A stretch of DNA of 64,000 bases, taken from assembly GCF_023159225.1 (NCBI RefSeq), contig NC_063188.1, positions 32,853,979-32,917,978 on the forward strand, written 5' to 3'. Positions 11,738 to 22,821 of this stretch are shown piece by piece; position 1 is the stretch's first letter; every line of letters starts with the position of its first letter. A program made the translations under genes and the position numbers. The notes beneath the pieces are model-generated. The model was not told the DNA's origin. It saw only the letters and a list, made by a program, of their open reading frames with translations, and did no database searches. Source of the stretch: Perognathus longimembris pacificus (Eukaryota > Chordata > Mammalia > Rodentia > Heteromyidae).

Positions 11738-13654
11738 CATTCTTAGAGGGCACTGAGAGGGTGTATGTGAGAAGCCTAAGGGGTTGAATGTAAGGCCATC
11801 AATAGGAGACAGTTCCAAGAAGGTCTGCAGCCAGATATGCAAAGGAACAGTGAAGGAAGTAAGGAATACATGCAAGAATGAAGTGGAGGGTTCAAGGCAG
11901 TTGTCTTAAGTGAGATCCTGAGGTCTAAGGCTTGTTTTCTTTGGTTACTGGCAATGTAACACGTGGGTCAATTGGCCCAGGATAAACACAAGACTAGGAC
12001 TTCCCCGGCTTTGCCTGGTAAGAAGTTGTGACTTACTGAGGAATATTTTGGAAGTTCCCATCAGCACATCTCTTATACTATCACCTCCAATGACAATGTG
12101 GAGCAAAGAGTTTCATCACCACTCTTTCCCTCCAGCACTGGTTGGGCATGGGCAGAGCAGAGGGATTTGGGCAGGGTGGACCTAACCATTAGTATTACAA
12201 GCCCCCCTACCCATTGTGCAGGGACAGTAGGCATGAGAATTCAAAGACTGTTACAATTTCTTCCACCAACAAGATCTTCAAGCACTTAGTATGGAAGATT
12301 TGCTGCAAAGTGTTAGGCAGCAGTGCTCAGTGATTAAATGTAAGGAACTGAAAAGTGCACAGATTGAGTTCAGATTCCAAATGTGCCATATGACCGTGGT
12401 GTGAGTTCAGGTGAGTCACTCTAAAAAGTAGTAGTGGCTATTTTTACCCAAAAGAATACCCTATCTTAATTGTTTCTGCAAGGGCCCGGAATCTGTAGAG
12501 GTTAACTGGTGTTTAGCAATGCTGAGAAGTAGCCTCCATAATATGAATAAATCTTTGGCTCCCCTTTTTTGCCAAGATGAGACTAATTGATGATGGGTAT
12601 TGGTTTTAGAAGTGCAGAATTAAATGAGTAAAACTATTTTAAAACAACAGTGGGACCTCTTAAAACTCACTGACCACAGATTTTCTTTGTGGCTGCCTCA
12701 GTACCTTGAAACTTCCTGGATGAGATCTAAGCTTCCTTAGTTCTCTTTTACAGGAGTCTTCAGGGGACCTGAGGATCAGAACTGGCCTAGATTGGAGATT
12801 CAGGTGCCCACGTGAAATTGCTCTGCCTGTTCCGGGTTACAGGTAGCTACTCATATTTTGCGTTCTACAATGGGCTCTATTTCAATCATCAGTTTGATCT
12901 CCTGCCAGAGCTATGTTGGTGGAGAATGGGAAGGGAAAGAGAGGGGATTCCTGGCACGTGAAATGGTTTAGAGACAGGAGTGAGCATGTCATATTTACTT
13001 ACTCAGGAAACAAGATTACTTCGCTGGAACAGCATTTATGACAGACAATAGCAAGAACTGAAGAAAATTCAGCAAGGTAATATTGGCTAGAGAGTGCTTT
13101 GACACATAACATGTTAGGACTTCTTGTGAGAAGAAAATGAAAATCTGAGAATGATATTTTTGCTGACCCATGCACATTATATTGGAGGAAGGTAAGACAG
13201 AAGTTCAGAGAGACCTAAGGATAGGGAGCTCTTAGCCAGGCTATTCAATAATAATGCAATCTGTGGATAGAGGTCTCAACTTATGGGAGAATATACCAAG
13301 TCCAGGTAGTATAGGACTAATGAACTTTGCTGCCAACTTTCTTTTTAAATTGAAGGGTTGGCACTAATTCTAGGTACTTAGTATTAGAATTGAGTTGCAT
13401 CATGTTGGTACCAGGAAACTGGTATAGGAGCAATGAAACAGAAATCAAAATTGTTGAGTTATTTAGTTACCTAACAAGTGTGTAGAGGTAAAAGTTCCAG
13501 AATGAAGCTATGGCCTGGTGGTTATGGAGCTAGTAGTGAAAGGAAATGGCCATAATTCATGAAAGTAGTGAAGAGAAATATCCATAACTCTGTTGTGAGT
13601 TTCTAGTGTACTGGTCCTCTTTTCAGCCCAGCTTCATTCAGTTACTGTCATAGG
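11738..13654. other. Unique, non-coding sequence
   Basis: Nearly 1.9 kb with no open frame over 63 codons and no repeat I can name with confidence; 12330-12420 has a weak MIR-like look. Confidence 0.45.
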
Positions 13655-14113
13655 CCTTCAAAATAATGTTAGAATAATGGCCCCCAAAATTGCTTTGCTT
13701 CTTAATACCTGGAATCTGTGTGTTTTAATTTACATGGCAAAGGGGAATTAAGGTAGCAGATTAAATTGAGATTAGTCCTTAAAATGGCAATATTATTCTG
13801 GAGTCTCTAGATAGACCTCATGAAATGACAAGGTTCCTTAAATATGGAAGACACAGGCAGAAAAGTGAGTTAGGGGGATGTAAGATGAGAACGACTTGAC
13901 TCTGAAGAATGGAATTAATGCAGCCATGAGGTAAGGCATGAATTTGTCCTTGAGATACTGGAAAAAGAACACAGCCTTGTGAAGACCTTAATTTTAACCC
14001 AGTGAGACTCATTTAAGACTTTAAGCCTGTAGAAAATAGTAACTTTTTGTTTTCTCAATCCACTAAATTTGAGGTAATTTATCACAAAAGCCACAGGAAA
14101 CTGATATCAATTT
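13655..14113 (+). mobile_element. MaLR-type solo LTR (MLT1-like)
   Basis: Ordered landmarks: 'aataatggcccccaaaattg', 'ttacatggcaaaggggaatt', 'ttattctggagtctctagat', 'atgcagccatgag', 'accttaattttaacccagtg', 'gaggtaatttatcacaaaag'. This series is characteristic of an old ERVL-MaLR LTR. No adjoining internal region, so probably a solo LTR. Confidence 0.6.
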
Positions 14114-14309
14114 ATATTCCTGCCTCTTTCCATATTAACCCCCACTGACCTCTAGTTTGTTTGCACATAGTTCAATTCTTTTTAGGAACTTAACTTTTCT
14201 TGAGATATTTTATGTTTTATTTTGGCTTCCTAACTACATTGTGAACTCCAATGGAGACCATGTTTTGACATTAAGTATTGATTTTAGTATTCTCACACAA
14301 CAATAATAG

Positions 14310-14545
14310 TGATTAAACAATAGTGGCTAGCAGTTATTGAAGGCTTACTCTGGGGCAACAATTGACTATTATAAGCACTTTGCCCATATCAATAACTCAT
14401 TTAATACCCTGTATTTCAGTTTTATCTATGAAGAATCAAAGATAACAAGAAGCCAGTATATTGCATGTGGTTCCCCAAAAGGTATCTAAGTCTAGGAAAT
14501 TTGGATGCAAAGTCCATGATCTTAACCTCTAATCTACATTATGGG
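14310..14545 (+). mobile_element. MIRb-like SINE
   Basis: Shows the MIR progression from 'attgaaggcttactctgggg' through 'aataactcatttaataccct' to 'aagtccatgatcttaacctc'. Ancient and diverged. Confidence 0.6.
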
Positions 14546-14939
14546 AAAACTCAGTCAAATATATAATTTAAATGAGTTTTACTTTAACTTCTGCTATATA
14601 AGGAAAATTATCAGAACTGAAACTTATACTTCTGGTGAAGATAAAATAACAGGGAACACTTACTATATCTTCTGCCTGAAAACACTGGAAAACTAGGAAA
14701 AATGTGAGAAAAAATAGTTTTCAAGGCATTGAATAAGGATATTGGTACCAAAGTAACAGGAAATGAAAGAGATGCCCATTGAGATTGCCTCCATTTATTG
14801 CTTGACACAGCTCTGGGTTGTAGCACTGGAAAGGAAACCCAGAGAAGGTGTAGAACTTCCTGAATTGATGAAGCTGGAAGTCAAGAGATCCTCTCCAAAG
14901 GATATCCTCCTTTGTTCTCACTGTGTGAATGTCTAGAGA

Positions 14940-15161
14940 CCTGTATCATCATGTCCAAGTGCATTTCTTTTTCTCTTTTGCCATCCAATGTGTTTACTTG
15001 TAGATTTATAGGCACATTCTAGTCACAACAAATGAGGGAAACCACACAGCATATCTTTCTTTGGGTCTGGATCACTTAGCTTAATATATTTTTTCCAAGT
15101 CTTTCCATTTCCTTATAAATGTCACAATATCATTCTTTCCGATGGAAGAGTAAAATTCCAC

Positions 15162-15199
<38 letters not shown>

Positions 15200-15230
15200 T
15201 GTCTGTCTGTCTGTCTGTCACACTGGAAAC
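14940..15230 (-). mobile_element. Antisense L1 segment ending at a TG/TCTG tract
   Basis: Reads as reverse-complemented L1 ORF2 3' sequence ('tttccatttccttataaatg', 'gatggaagagtaaaattcca'). It abuts a microsatellite and then a sense L1 3' UTR at 15223, so this may be the inverted 5' part of one L1 whose 3' end is split by the ERV at 15342-20200. No clear TSD was found for the composite. Confidence 0.55.
15166..15219. repeat. Compound (TG)n(TCTG)n microsatellite
   Basis: About 16 TG units pass directly into five TCTG units. Confidence 0.95.
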
Positions 15231-15341
15231 AGAGGGTTTTTATCCTTTGTTTCTGATTTTGTTTTTTGTACTTTTGGCTTCTTTGTAAGTTTATCTATTT
15301 GGGGGAAGGTAACGGGGAGCACAGAAATGGTTGGACAAAGT
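15223..15341 (+). mobile_element. L1 3' UTR, left part, split by the ERV
   Basis: Matches the 3' UTR copy at 51830-51980 (shared 'acagaaatgg' and '-ggacaa-' blocks). Its continuation lies at 20207-20400, beyond the ERV. Confidence 0.75.
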
Positions 15342-15624
15342 TGTGGGGCACTCCCGCCCCAGGTGCTTTGTATCATTAAGAGGCGGTTCTACCCCTCCCC
15401 TTCCGCCGCCCTCCGACCCATTTAAAAGAACAGCTCAATGCCGCCATTAAACAAGTCTTAGCACTGACTGGCTCCCAGACTGTCTGTGTGTCCTCCGTCG
15501 AGAGGGGGCCTAGGTGGCAGTCTGTTGGCCCTCTTTTCCTCTTCTTGCTTCATCCGGGTGGGGCGTGTTTTCCCGTCTCTCCTGCAGGACAGGAAAGCAC
15601 AGGAGGCTAAAAAGCCCCAAAATT
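15342..15624 (+). promoter_or_regulatory. 5' LTR of the ERV
   Basis: Begins TG, contains a TATA-like 'tttaaaag' at about 15421, and 'attaaa' at about 15445 as a candidate polyadenylation signal only some 25 bases further on. U5 holds a pyrimidine-rich stretch. CpG content is visibly above that of the surrounding DNA. Confidence 0.8.
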
Positions 15625-15625
15625 C

Positions 15626-15643
15626 TGGCGCCCAAACGTGGGG
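15626..15643 (+). other. Retroviral primer-binding site, tRNA-Lys type
   Basis: Starts 'tggcgccc' immediately after the LTR and continues with 'aacgtgggg'. This is the class complementary to the 3' end of a tRNA-Lys (Lys-1,2 type used by several betaretroviruses), with one extra A. It is not the tRNA-Phe type of rodent IAP elements. Confidence 0.75.
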
Positions 15644-15717
15644 CTGGAAGCACGTATGAGGTGAAACTGTTGGTGGGCCAGACCAATCAGATTCCAAGGT
15701 AAGGGTAGCCCGAAAAG

Positions 15718-16240
15718 ATGGGGCAGGCACAAACTCAGCATGACGACAGCGCTCAAAGCACTGAGCTTCATGCTACAAAATGGAGGTTTGGGGGTCTCGG
15801 ACTCCCAGACCAGGAGGGTCTGGGAAGTGTTGAAACACGCCCTGCTCTGGCTGGCAGCTGGCGGCCTTTTCAGCCTGGCTGCTTGGGAGGGGGCAGCCCT
15901 CCCGCTGCCCAGGAGGAGAGGGGCTCAAAGCCTCACTCCGATGGGCCCTTAGACCTGCCTTGGCCTTATCCCATGATCGCCTCGGCGCCGGGACACTTAG
16001 CGGATGAGCGAGGTGGGGGGCAGTGGCGGACTCCACCGCCTCCTCACCCCTCCTCCACCGGAGGCTTCTCACCATCTTTTGTGGACCCACCCAGGGGACA
16101 GTAAAGGCCCTTTTACTCTCACTCCTCCCGCTTCTGACGCCTGGGAAGCATTTGCTGAAAAATGTCTTGATGGCTGGGGTGGGGGGGACAGCCCCCTGTC
16201 TTCCCAGGAGGAAAAAGGCTTATTTACTTAACATCTGCTT
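15718..16240 (+). pseudogene. gag relic (matrix region) of the ERV
   Basis: An ATG 75 bases after the primer site opens a frame starting Met-Gly-Gln, a context suited to N-myristoylation as in retroviral Gag. After about 20 codons the matrix-like residues continue in a different frame (open frame from 15740), so at least one small frameshift separates them. A proline-rich stretch follows near 16030-16100. Betaretroviral Gag is around 500-800 residues; here only the amino-terminal part is visible, and capsid, nucleocapsid and protease are not. Gag would form the particle shell; this copy cannot. The open frames at 15718-16104, 15740-15952 and 16004-16283 are fragments of this relic or its shadows. 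Confidence 0.6.
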
Positions 16241-17012
16241 TGAGAGACAAAAAAGGCTTTCGGTTCTTGTTGATGTTTGCTAAGTTGGAGATTCAGTTAA
16301 ATTATGCTTGTCTGGCTAAATCCTAAGTTTTCTCTAGCATTGAGCACATGGTAGACAACAGAATTGGTTGGAGGTAGAGCCCACCCATCTCTCAGGTGAT
16401 GGGCATGCCAAATTCCTCAAGGCTGGGCAGGGACTTGATGGCTCCCGGTACCCCTGCCCCCACCCTGACTGTGGCCTTGCAATGAAGGTGTCTTGCTGTG
16501 AGCCTGCTAAGGCTCTGACCAGCTCCGCCGCCATTAAGCCGTGCCACGTGTCTGTTCTGCTCATGTCCTGTCTCCCATCTCCTGGACCTTCTCTGGTCAT
16601 AGCATCCCACTTCAGCTCCCCATCGGAGCCTAGCTGGTGTTTCAAAAAGTGGCTTCTTCATTTCCTTGCCAGATAATCTGTGAAAATTTTTGTTTCCTAG
16701 GAAAAGTTTTTTTTGTTTTCTAACTGACCATGTGGTTCTAAAATATGGGCAAAATAATATCATTTTGCCACTGGAATTCCAGGAGACTTACATGGCCAGT
16801 TCAGAAAAAGAAATTTTTTTTCTAAGCACACCCAAAGCTTGTGCACAACTGTCTGTCTGTCTGTCTGTTTGTCTATGGGTAAAACATGTAAAAACTAGAA
16901 TCATGGTTTAAAAATCACTTGCCTTTTTAACTATTTTAACTTGCTTAAGTTTTATGTTAAATGGATCCTTGCAGCCTGTAGGTGGAGTCACAGTAAACAG
17001 CCTGGAGGCATC
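16240..17012. other. ERV interior of unknown origin, left part
   Basis: No retroviral domain recognised. A 100-codon open frame at 16368-16676 overlaps two antisense frames of similar length and shows no domain; I regard it as chance. Confidence 0.4.
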
Positions 17013-17351
17013 CTGACTTGTCGGGGATGGCTGTGCCTTTAAGCGGACAGTTGGCTTTAGCCTGTCCTGCCTCCTTCCGGCTTCTACCAGAAGAGAAGTC
17101 CCCGCCCCTGGGGGCGAACACGTGCAGGCCATCATGGCGGTGGAGCTCCCAGAGACCCGGCTCTTGGGAGGGCTGTGGTCTCCGCCCATAGAGGAAGTTT
17201 CATGACATCACCTGATGGGCAGCCCAGCTCAGCCAATTGCTAACTTCCAGCTTGTCGCCCCAAGTCCCTCTCCTTCCCGCCTTTGTCACCGTAATAAATT
17301 CTTCTGCCCTCCCTCTGGATGAATGAGACCGGTGGACCATCCAGACTGACT
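17013..17351 (+). mobile_element. Probable solo LTR nested in the ERV
   Basis: Between 6-mers 'ctgact' (17013-17018 and 17346-17351) lies a 327-bp GC-rich segment starting TG. It contains a CCAAT-type motif near 17231, a 'ccatcatggcgg' YY1-like site near 17130, and 'aataaa' at about 17293. It ends GA, not the canonical CA, which lowers confidence. It does not resemble the host element's LTRs. Confidence 0.45.
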
Positions 17352-18838
17352 CCCCAAAACTTCTTTTCCTGCGTTGGCTCCAGGCATGTGAGGGGGGACT
17401 GACAGGGAAGGAGGTTTCAGCAACTTTCTCCTCAGCTTAGCGTAGTCCATAAGAACATGCTTTGTTCCTTCTGCAGGCGGGAGGGGTAAAGCTGAGTGTT
17501 CTTTCATAGTTTGGGATTTGGGCATCTCCCCAGGAGAAAGGAGGAGAGGGGGTCTAGAACCCCAACACTGACTTATCACCAGACTCCAAGCCAAAGAATA
17601 AAAACAAAAACAAAAACCCAGGTTTTAAACCCAAACTGATCATGTTTGGGTGCAAGCAAATGTGTCTAACAAAAACTCCAAAAGGTTCAAATATGCAGCA
17701 TGTGGTATACAATGATGTAAAACCAGTGTGTTGTTTTTTATGTCTATCTATGCTAAAAGTACATCTGATCCTGACAATTCTTTGGTATAGGCTAAGATTT
17801 TGCTTCTCCATTTTTCTCTCCTGTGCTCTCATAAACTCTTCAGGACTAATATTTTGCTTCATAGGATACAGGTCAACATGTGTGCTAGCTGTGTGGACTG
17901 TGGGGTTCGTGAAGCTGCCTCCACAGTCTGCTCCCAAACTGCCTGGCTTCACTGATTCCTTATTGTCTCTCTCTTTCATGAAAAACTGCTCAGGGAATCT
18001 AGGAGTCCTGTGAAGATTTTGACAGGCCCAGAGTGCTCCTGCCCTGGCTCTGCCCCATCCCCTCCCAAGATTAGAGTTGGGTTCATTGCAGTTGTATCAT
18101 AACAGAGTTACTCCAAGATTAAAAGCATCAGAGTTATGTTTGGTGGCCACAAGGTTGCCTTGGGGTAGCATTGGTCTTCCTCCTCCATGTCTCAGAAACT
18201 GTCGTGGCTGCTGCAGAGAGCAGACTTGATTGGCCTTTGTTCTGTGTGGATTTTGTGACTAGGAAGATGGTTAAAGGCTCAAGCCTTCTAAAATCTATTT
18301 ATAAAGTTGTCATCCTGCTTAAACCAGTAGGGCACCAGCCTACAAAAGCCAGAATACTCAGAGTAAGCAACCAGGGAATACTGGGAGATTTCAAATGTCT
18401 TTAACCAGTATGCGTAGAATTTTGCAGGCAACCCAGCAGGAGGTGTGACAATCTATCCAGGGGACTCTAAGAGATGGCACTACAGCCTCACCCAGATCCA
18501 ACCCATCTCTCCTGTCTGCCTCCATCACACATGAATAATGAAGCCTGCTGATCCAGGATGGAAGAGACAGCCACTGCTGAAGCTGAGACTTTTACATTGT
18601 CCTAACCCTTTGCCCTCTTGATTGTCATTCATTTGTGTTCTCTTCCACCTTCCAGTAAGGTTAAATGATATGATTTGATGGCACATGGATCTCATTCAGT
18701 CTGCTGTTCTCTAAGTGTGAACTCTGGCAAGTATTTGTTGGTCAATTCTCAACAAGTTACAGGTAAGTTCTATTCCTATTGTTCTTGTTGCTTTAATTGG
18801 AAATAAAAAGGGCTTTTATGGCTAAAACTCTTTGGATT
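17352..18838. other. ERV interior of unknown origin, right part
   Basis: About 1.5 kb with no recognisable pol or env. Open frames of 102-141 codons exist on both strands (17286-17594, 17554-17979, 17642-18013) but overlap each other and show no motif I recognise. Confidence 0.4.
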
Positions 18839-18839
18839 G

Positions 18840-19065
18840 CAGTTCGAAGCCAGCCCGGGCAGAAAAAAAAAACAAAAACCTCCCTCTAAAACTCCATCTC
18901 CCAACTAAACAGAAAACAGCCAGACTAGAAGCTTGGCTTAAGAGAACCAGTGAAATGCTGAAATTGGCACCGTGGCTTAAGTGGTAGAGCACTAGCCTTG
19001 AGCAGAAGTGCTCAGGGACAGTGCCCAGGCCCTGAGTTCAAACACCATAAATGCCAATGGGGGCA
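18840..19065 (+). mobile_element. Diverged B1-dID SINE inside the ERV
   Basis: B1 part reduced ('cagttcgaagccagcccggg'), right half clear ('gtggtagagcactagccttg', 'gacagtgcccaggccctgag'). Either it inserted after the ERV or it was carried by the ERV lineage. Confidence 0.65.
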
Positions 19066-19399
19066 AGCCATCCCAGCAACAAGCACCTAGACCCCTGGGA
19101 CTCAGCCAGTTCAGGGAACAAGGATCATGGAGAGGAGTAAGAGGAGAATGATGTCACATCCTAAATGGAGTCAATTCAAACTTGCCCTTTCAAAATTAAT
19201 CAGAGCCGGGAGATCAAGAGGCATAGTTGTTTACCCCCCTAATGCCCATACCTGTCCATTTTCCATCTGGACAGAAACTTGCATTCTTGCCCTTGTTACT
19301 TGCTATTTGTATATATATCTATATAGCCTCTGACTGGTTACTCCCAACTAGTCCACTATCCCTAAACACTTCCTTCCTGCCCCCAGTCCAGTTATTCCT

Positions 19400-19917
19400 T
19401 CTTCCTTGTAATGGGCCACAATTGGGTTTATGTTCCAAATGGAACTTTTCTGGCTTATGCCAAGGGTGTGTTCTCCCATGTTGTTCATGTTAACTGGTCC
19501 TGTGAACTTGTCAGCCTTTTGCCTGACCTTTTCAAAAGTCTCTTTTAACAGGATAACATCCCTCATCGAGGTCGCTACCTGGAAACTTGCAGTTCAAGGC
19601 CATCCTTTTACTACACTGCGATGCCCAGAGCAGATCTGGACCCTGAAGACCCTAGCCCCAGGGACTCCTTGATGTGCCCAAGCTGCAGGAGGTAGCCAGA
19701 GGAGACCATAACACCAATAGGCCCTGATAACCATTCTCGTGGAAATGATGAGGACTTTTACCAACCAAACTGGACGGTACCAGGCCAAATGACAAATCAG
19801 GGACCCCTGACTACTTCGACCCTTTCAGCAGGAAGCAGTTCCAGAAGAGACAACCTCCGCCCATACTCCCAGCCTGGTACCCCTCCTCTATTATTAATAA
19901 AAAACAAAAGGGGGAGA
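19400..19917 (+). pseudogene. Open stretch before the ERV polypurine tract, identity unknown
   Basis: One plus-strand frame stays open from about 19610 to the polypurine tract with a single stop near 19690, and a short frame at 19412-19546 precedes it. Position before the 3' LTR suggests an env or accessory-protein remnant, but I recognise no transmembrane segment, fusion peptide or other env hallmark. Treat as an unidentified remnant. Confidence 0.25.
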
Positions 19918-20200
19918 TATGGGTCACTCCCACCCCAGGTGCTTTGTATCATGAAGAGGCGGTTCTACCGCTCCCCTTCTGCCGCCCTCCGACGCGTTTA
20001 AAAGAACAGTTCATTGCCGACATTAAACAAGTCTTAGCACTGACTGGCTCCCAGGCTGTCTGTGTGTCCTCCGTCAAGAGGGCGGCTGGGGTGGCAGTCT
20101 GTGAGCCCTCTTTTCCTCTTCTTGGCTCGTCTGGGTGGGGCATGTTTTCCCACCTCTCCTGCAGGACAGGAAAGTGAGGGATGCTAAAATCCCCCCAACA
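19918..20200 (+). promoter_or_regulatory. 3' LTR of the ERV
   Basis: Aligns end to end with the 5' LTR. The first dinucleotide is TA in place of TG, an inactivating-type change at the integrase end. It follows a polypurine tract 'aaaacaaaagggggaga'. Ends 'ccccaaca'. Confidence 0.8.
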
Positions 20201-20206
20201 CAAAGG

Positions 20207-20405
20207 GTGAACAAATGCAGCAGAAATACGTACTAGACACTATGTTGAAAATGAACTTTACAACTTGGGACTGGAGAGGATGGGAGGGAAAAACCAGGAG
20301 AAAGTGAGGGAAGGGGTGACACTGTTCAAAAAGGAATGTTCTCATTGTCTGACAGGCAGGTCTAACCCTCTGCACATCACATCTACAATAAAATTAAGGA
20401 CGAAA
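20207..20405 (+). mobile_element. L1 3' end, right part, split by the ERV
   Basis: Continues the L1 3' UTR left at 15341, through 'tagacactatgttgaaaatg' to the terminal 'cctctgcacatcacatctac' and an A-rich 'aataaaatta'. Matches the copy at 51990-52168. Confidence 0.75.
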
Positions 20406-20775
20406 GAAAGTCAAGGGAGATAAAAGTGATTGGAATTTGAAATGTAGAGTATTAGAGACACTGTGAGACTGGTAGAATCTGTGGAATATTTCTAATATTT
20501 AGTAGAGTACTGATTGGCATGTCTATGTAAAGAAATTTCAAAATGCTAGTGTAATCATCCCAAAGAGTATAAGGAGCAGTATCCTGCACTAACATAAAGT
20601 TATACTGTTTACTTTTACTATCACACTAGAAAACTTCATAATCAGTGAGGAATTCTTTAGTCCTCTTAGAAATTTCTTCCCTTAGTAGTGGAGAATAATT
20701 AGTTCTATACTAGACATTGTGCTACAACTAGCCTAAACAATCTCAAAATGGTTTGACCTAAAGGATTAAACTCTG

Positions 20776-21140
20776 GTTTAAGACTAAAGCTCAGCAGTAA
20801 GGCAAGAGACAAACATAAAGGGGATTCAAATAGGGTAAGAAGTAGTAAAATTCTCCCTCTTTGTAGATGGCATGATCTTGTAATTTACAAACCTCTTAGA
20901 TTCCTCTCCCAAGTTTCTTACGCTGATCTGAAACTTTGGCAATGTAGCAGGGTACTAAATTAGCCCACAAAAATCAGTAGCTTCGCTGTATGTCAATAAT
21001 GAGAAGAGTGGAGCTGAAATTAGGAAGGCAATTCCTTTTGCAATAGCCTCAAAAAATACTTAGGACAGGGGAAACACTAAGGCTCTAGCACATGCAAAAT
21101 ATCCATTGAAAATTCAAGTAAAATTCACATCTAGCTTTCA
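20776..21140 (+). pseudogene. L1 ORF2 reverse-transcriptase fragment
   Basis: Sense-strand L1 RT sequence with the stretch for the catalytic region ('tttgtagatggcatgatctt' corresponding to the F-A-D-D motif, here changed to V-D-G) and 'aaaaatcagtagcttcgctg'. Frameshifted and stopped. Interrupted on its right by an IDL-Geo SINE. Confidence 0.75.
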
Positions 21141-21145
21141 GTAAA

Positions 21146-21372
21146 ATAGTTATTATTATTTTTTTTTGCCAGTCCTGGGGCTTGAACTCAGGGTCGGAGC
21201 ACTGTCCCTGGCTTCTTTTTGCTCAAGGTTAGAACTCTACACTTGAGCTACAGTGTCATTTCTGGCTTTTTCTATATATGTGGTGCTGAGGAATTGATCC
21301 CAGGGCTTCATGTATACGAGGTAAGCACTCTCCCACTAAGCCATATTCCCAGAAAAATAACATAGTTATTAT
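21146..21372 (-). mobile_element. IDL-Geo SINE with 11-bp TSD
   Basis: Minus-strand dimer between 'atagttattat' at 21146-21156 and 21362-21372. The left monomer's 5' end is slightly shortened. Confidence 0.85.
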
Positions 21373-21866
21373 GCATGCAAAATGCAGGAAAATATGATCT
21401 ATTCTTATAATGAGAAAAATCAACCTATCAAAATTTGAATGGATATGGATGTTTGAATTTTCAGACAAAGATATTAAAATAGCTATTAAATTTCATTATC
21501 ATCCAGATATTCAAAATACAGAAAAATCCTAAACTAAGTATCTAGAGATAGTCTATTGAGGATATAAAAATACATAAATTAAAAATAGAACTGAAAGAAA
21601 AATTAAAATCAGAATTATAGTGTAAGATTTCATATCATTCATCAATAATTTTTACAATGAGAAAGTAATCTGAAATGATAAAGGATACTCGAAGAACATT
21701 GTCAACAAATTTATCATTTACTGAACCCATAATACAACAGTAACAGCACACACATTCTTTTCAAGTACAAATATTTATGAAGCAGTTACCAAGGTATACC
21801 ATATTCTGGTCCACAAAAAAAAAAAAACTCAATTTATTTACAAGGATTTAATTCATGCCTAGCATA

Positions 21867-21900
<34 letters not shown>

Positions 21901-21901
21901 A
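21867..21901. repeat. (TA)n microsatellite
   Basis: About 17 TA units with one C interruption, inside the L1 relic. Confidence 0.9.
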
Positions 21902-22769
21902 AACAGTATAATTAGATTTGAAATCTGTAACAGAGTAATCTCTGTGAAATCCCTCAAATATTTGAATACAGAATAATATATTCTAAATAACCACTTGGCC
22001 CAAAAACAGAAAGAAATCAAAGGGGAAATTTAAAAATATTTTAAACTGAATGAAAACAGAACATATCAGAATTTTTAGAATGTTACCAATGTAGAACTTA
22101 AAATGAAATTTATAGCACTCAGTGTCTATATTAGGCAAGAAGCATGCCCTCAATCAATAACCACATGTTATTTTTCTAAAAGAAGAACAAACAAGTGAAG
22201 GAGATGGGGAATATTATCAAAGCAAACATCGATGGAATAAAAATAAAGACCAAATTAAGAAACAATTACCAAAACCAAAGACAGATTATTTGACAAGATC
22301 AATGAAAAAGAGAAACCTCTAGTCAATTTGATCAGAAAAAGATAAAAGAATAGATCACTAATATTTTACAGATATTAAAGTAGTATTAACAGATTTTGTC
22401 ATAAGTCTGAAACACAAAGATGAACAAATTATTCAAAATGCATAAGTTAAAATAATAAAGTGAAATAAATAACATGTACAGCCTTATCACCATTGAAAAC
22501 TGAATTGGTAGTTGAAAATATTTTTGGAAAGAAAACTCCAGGCTTGAACATCTTTACTTAAGAAGGCTATTGAATATTCAAAGAAAAATGAGTACCAATT
22601 CTTCACAAACTTCCAAAAAATGAAAGAACTAAGAATATTTTCAAAGTATTCTGTATGTCCAGTCTTACCTTGATACAAAAGTCCAATAAAGACATCACAA
22701 GAAAATTACAGACTAATTTTCTTTAGCAAGATAGGTGCAAATATCCTGATCAAAATCAAATTCAGCATC

Positions 22770-22818
22770 ACACACACACAAACACACACACTCACACACT
22801 CACACGCTCACACACACG
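22770..22818. repeat. Imperfect (CA)n tract
   Basis: CA repeats with T and G interruptions directly left of a B1-dID insertion. Confidence 0.85.
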
Positions 22819-22821
22819 TGT

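Larger units (their letters stand above)
15336..20206 (+). mobile_element. Class II (betaretrovirus-like) ERV, two LTRs, mostly non-coding interior
   Basis: A 4.86-kb element: 5' LTR 15342-15624, primer-binding site at 15626, gag relic from 15718, polypurine tract about 19902-19917, 3' LTR 19918-20200. The flanking 6-mers are 'caaagt' (15336-15341) and 'caaagg' (20201-20206); removing the element joins the two halves of an L1 3' UTR, which confirms both ends. No pol or env domain is recognisable in about 4.3 kb of interior, so it is non-autonomous. Its plan (gag remnant plus unrelated interior) recalls mouse ETn, but that is analogy and not homology. The two LTRs differ at roughly 30-35 of 280 positions by eye, so the insertion is not recent. 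Confidence 0.85.

Noticed and set aside
15626..15643. Primer-binding site of an IAP element
   Set aside because: IAPs use tRNA-Phe; this site has the 'tggcgccc' start of tRNA-Lys types.
15718..17979. Several 100-140-codon frames as possible host genes
   Set aside because: They fall between the two LTRs, overlap on both strands and show no domain other than the gag relic.
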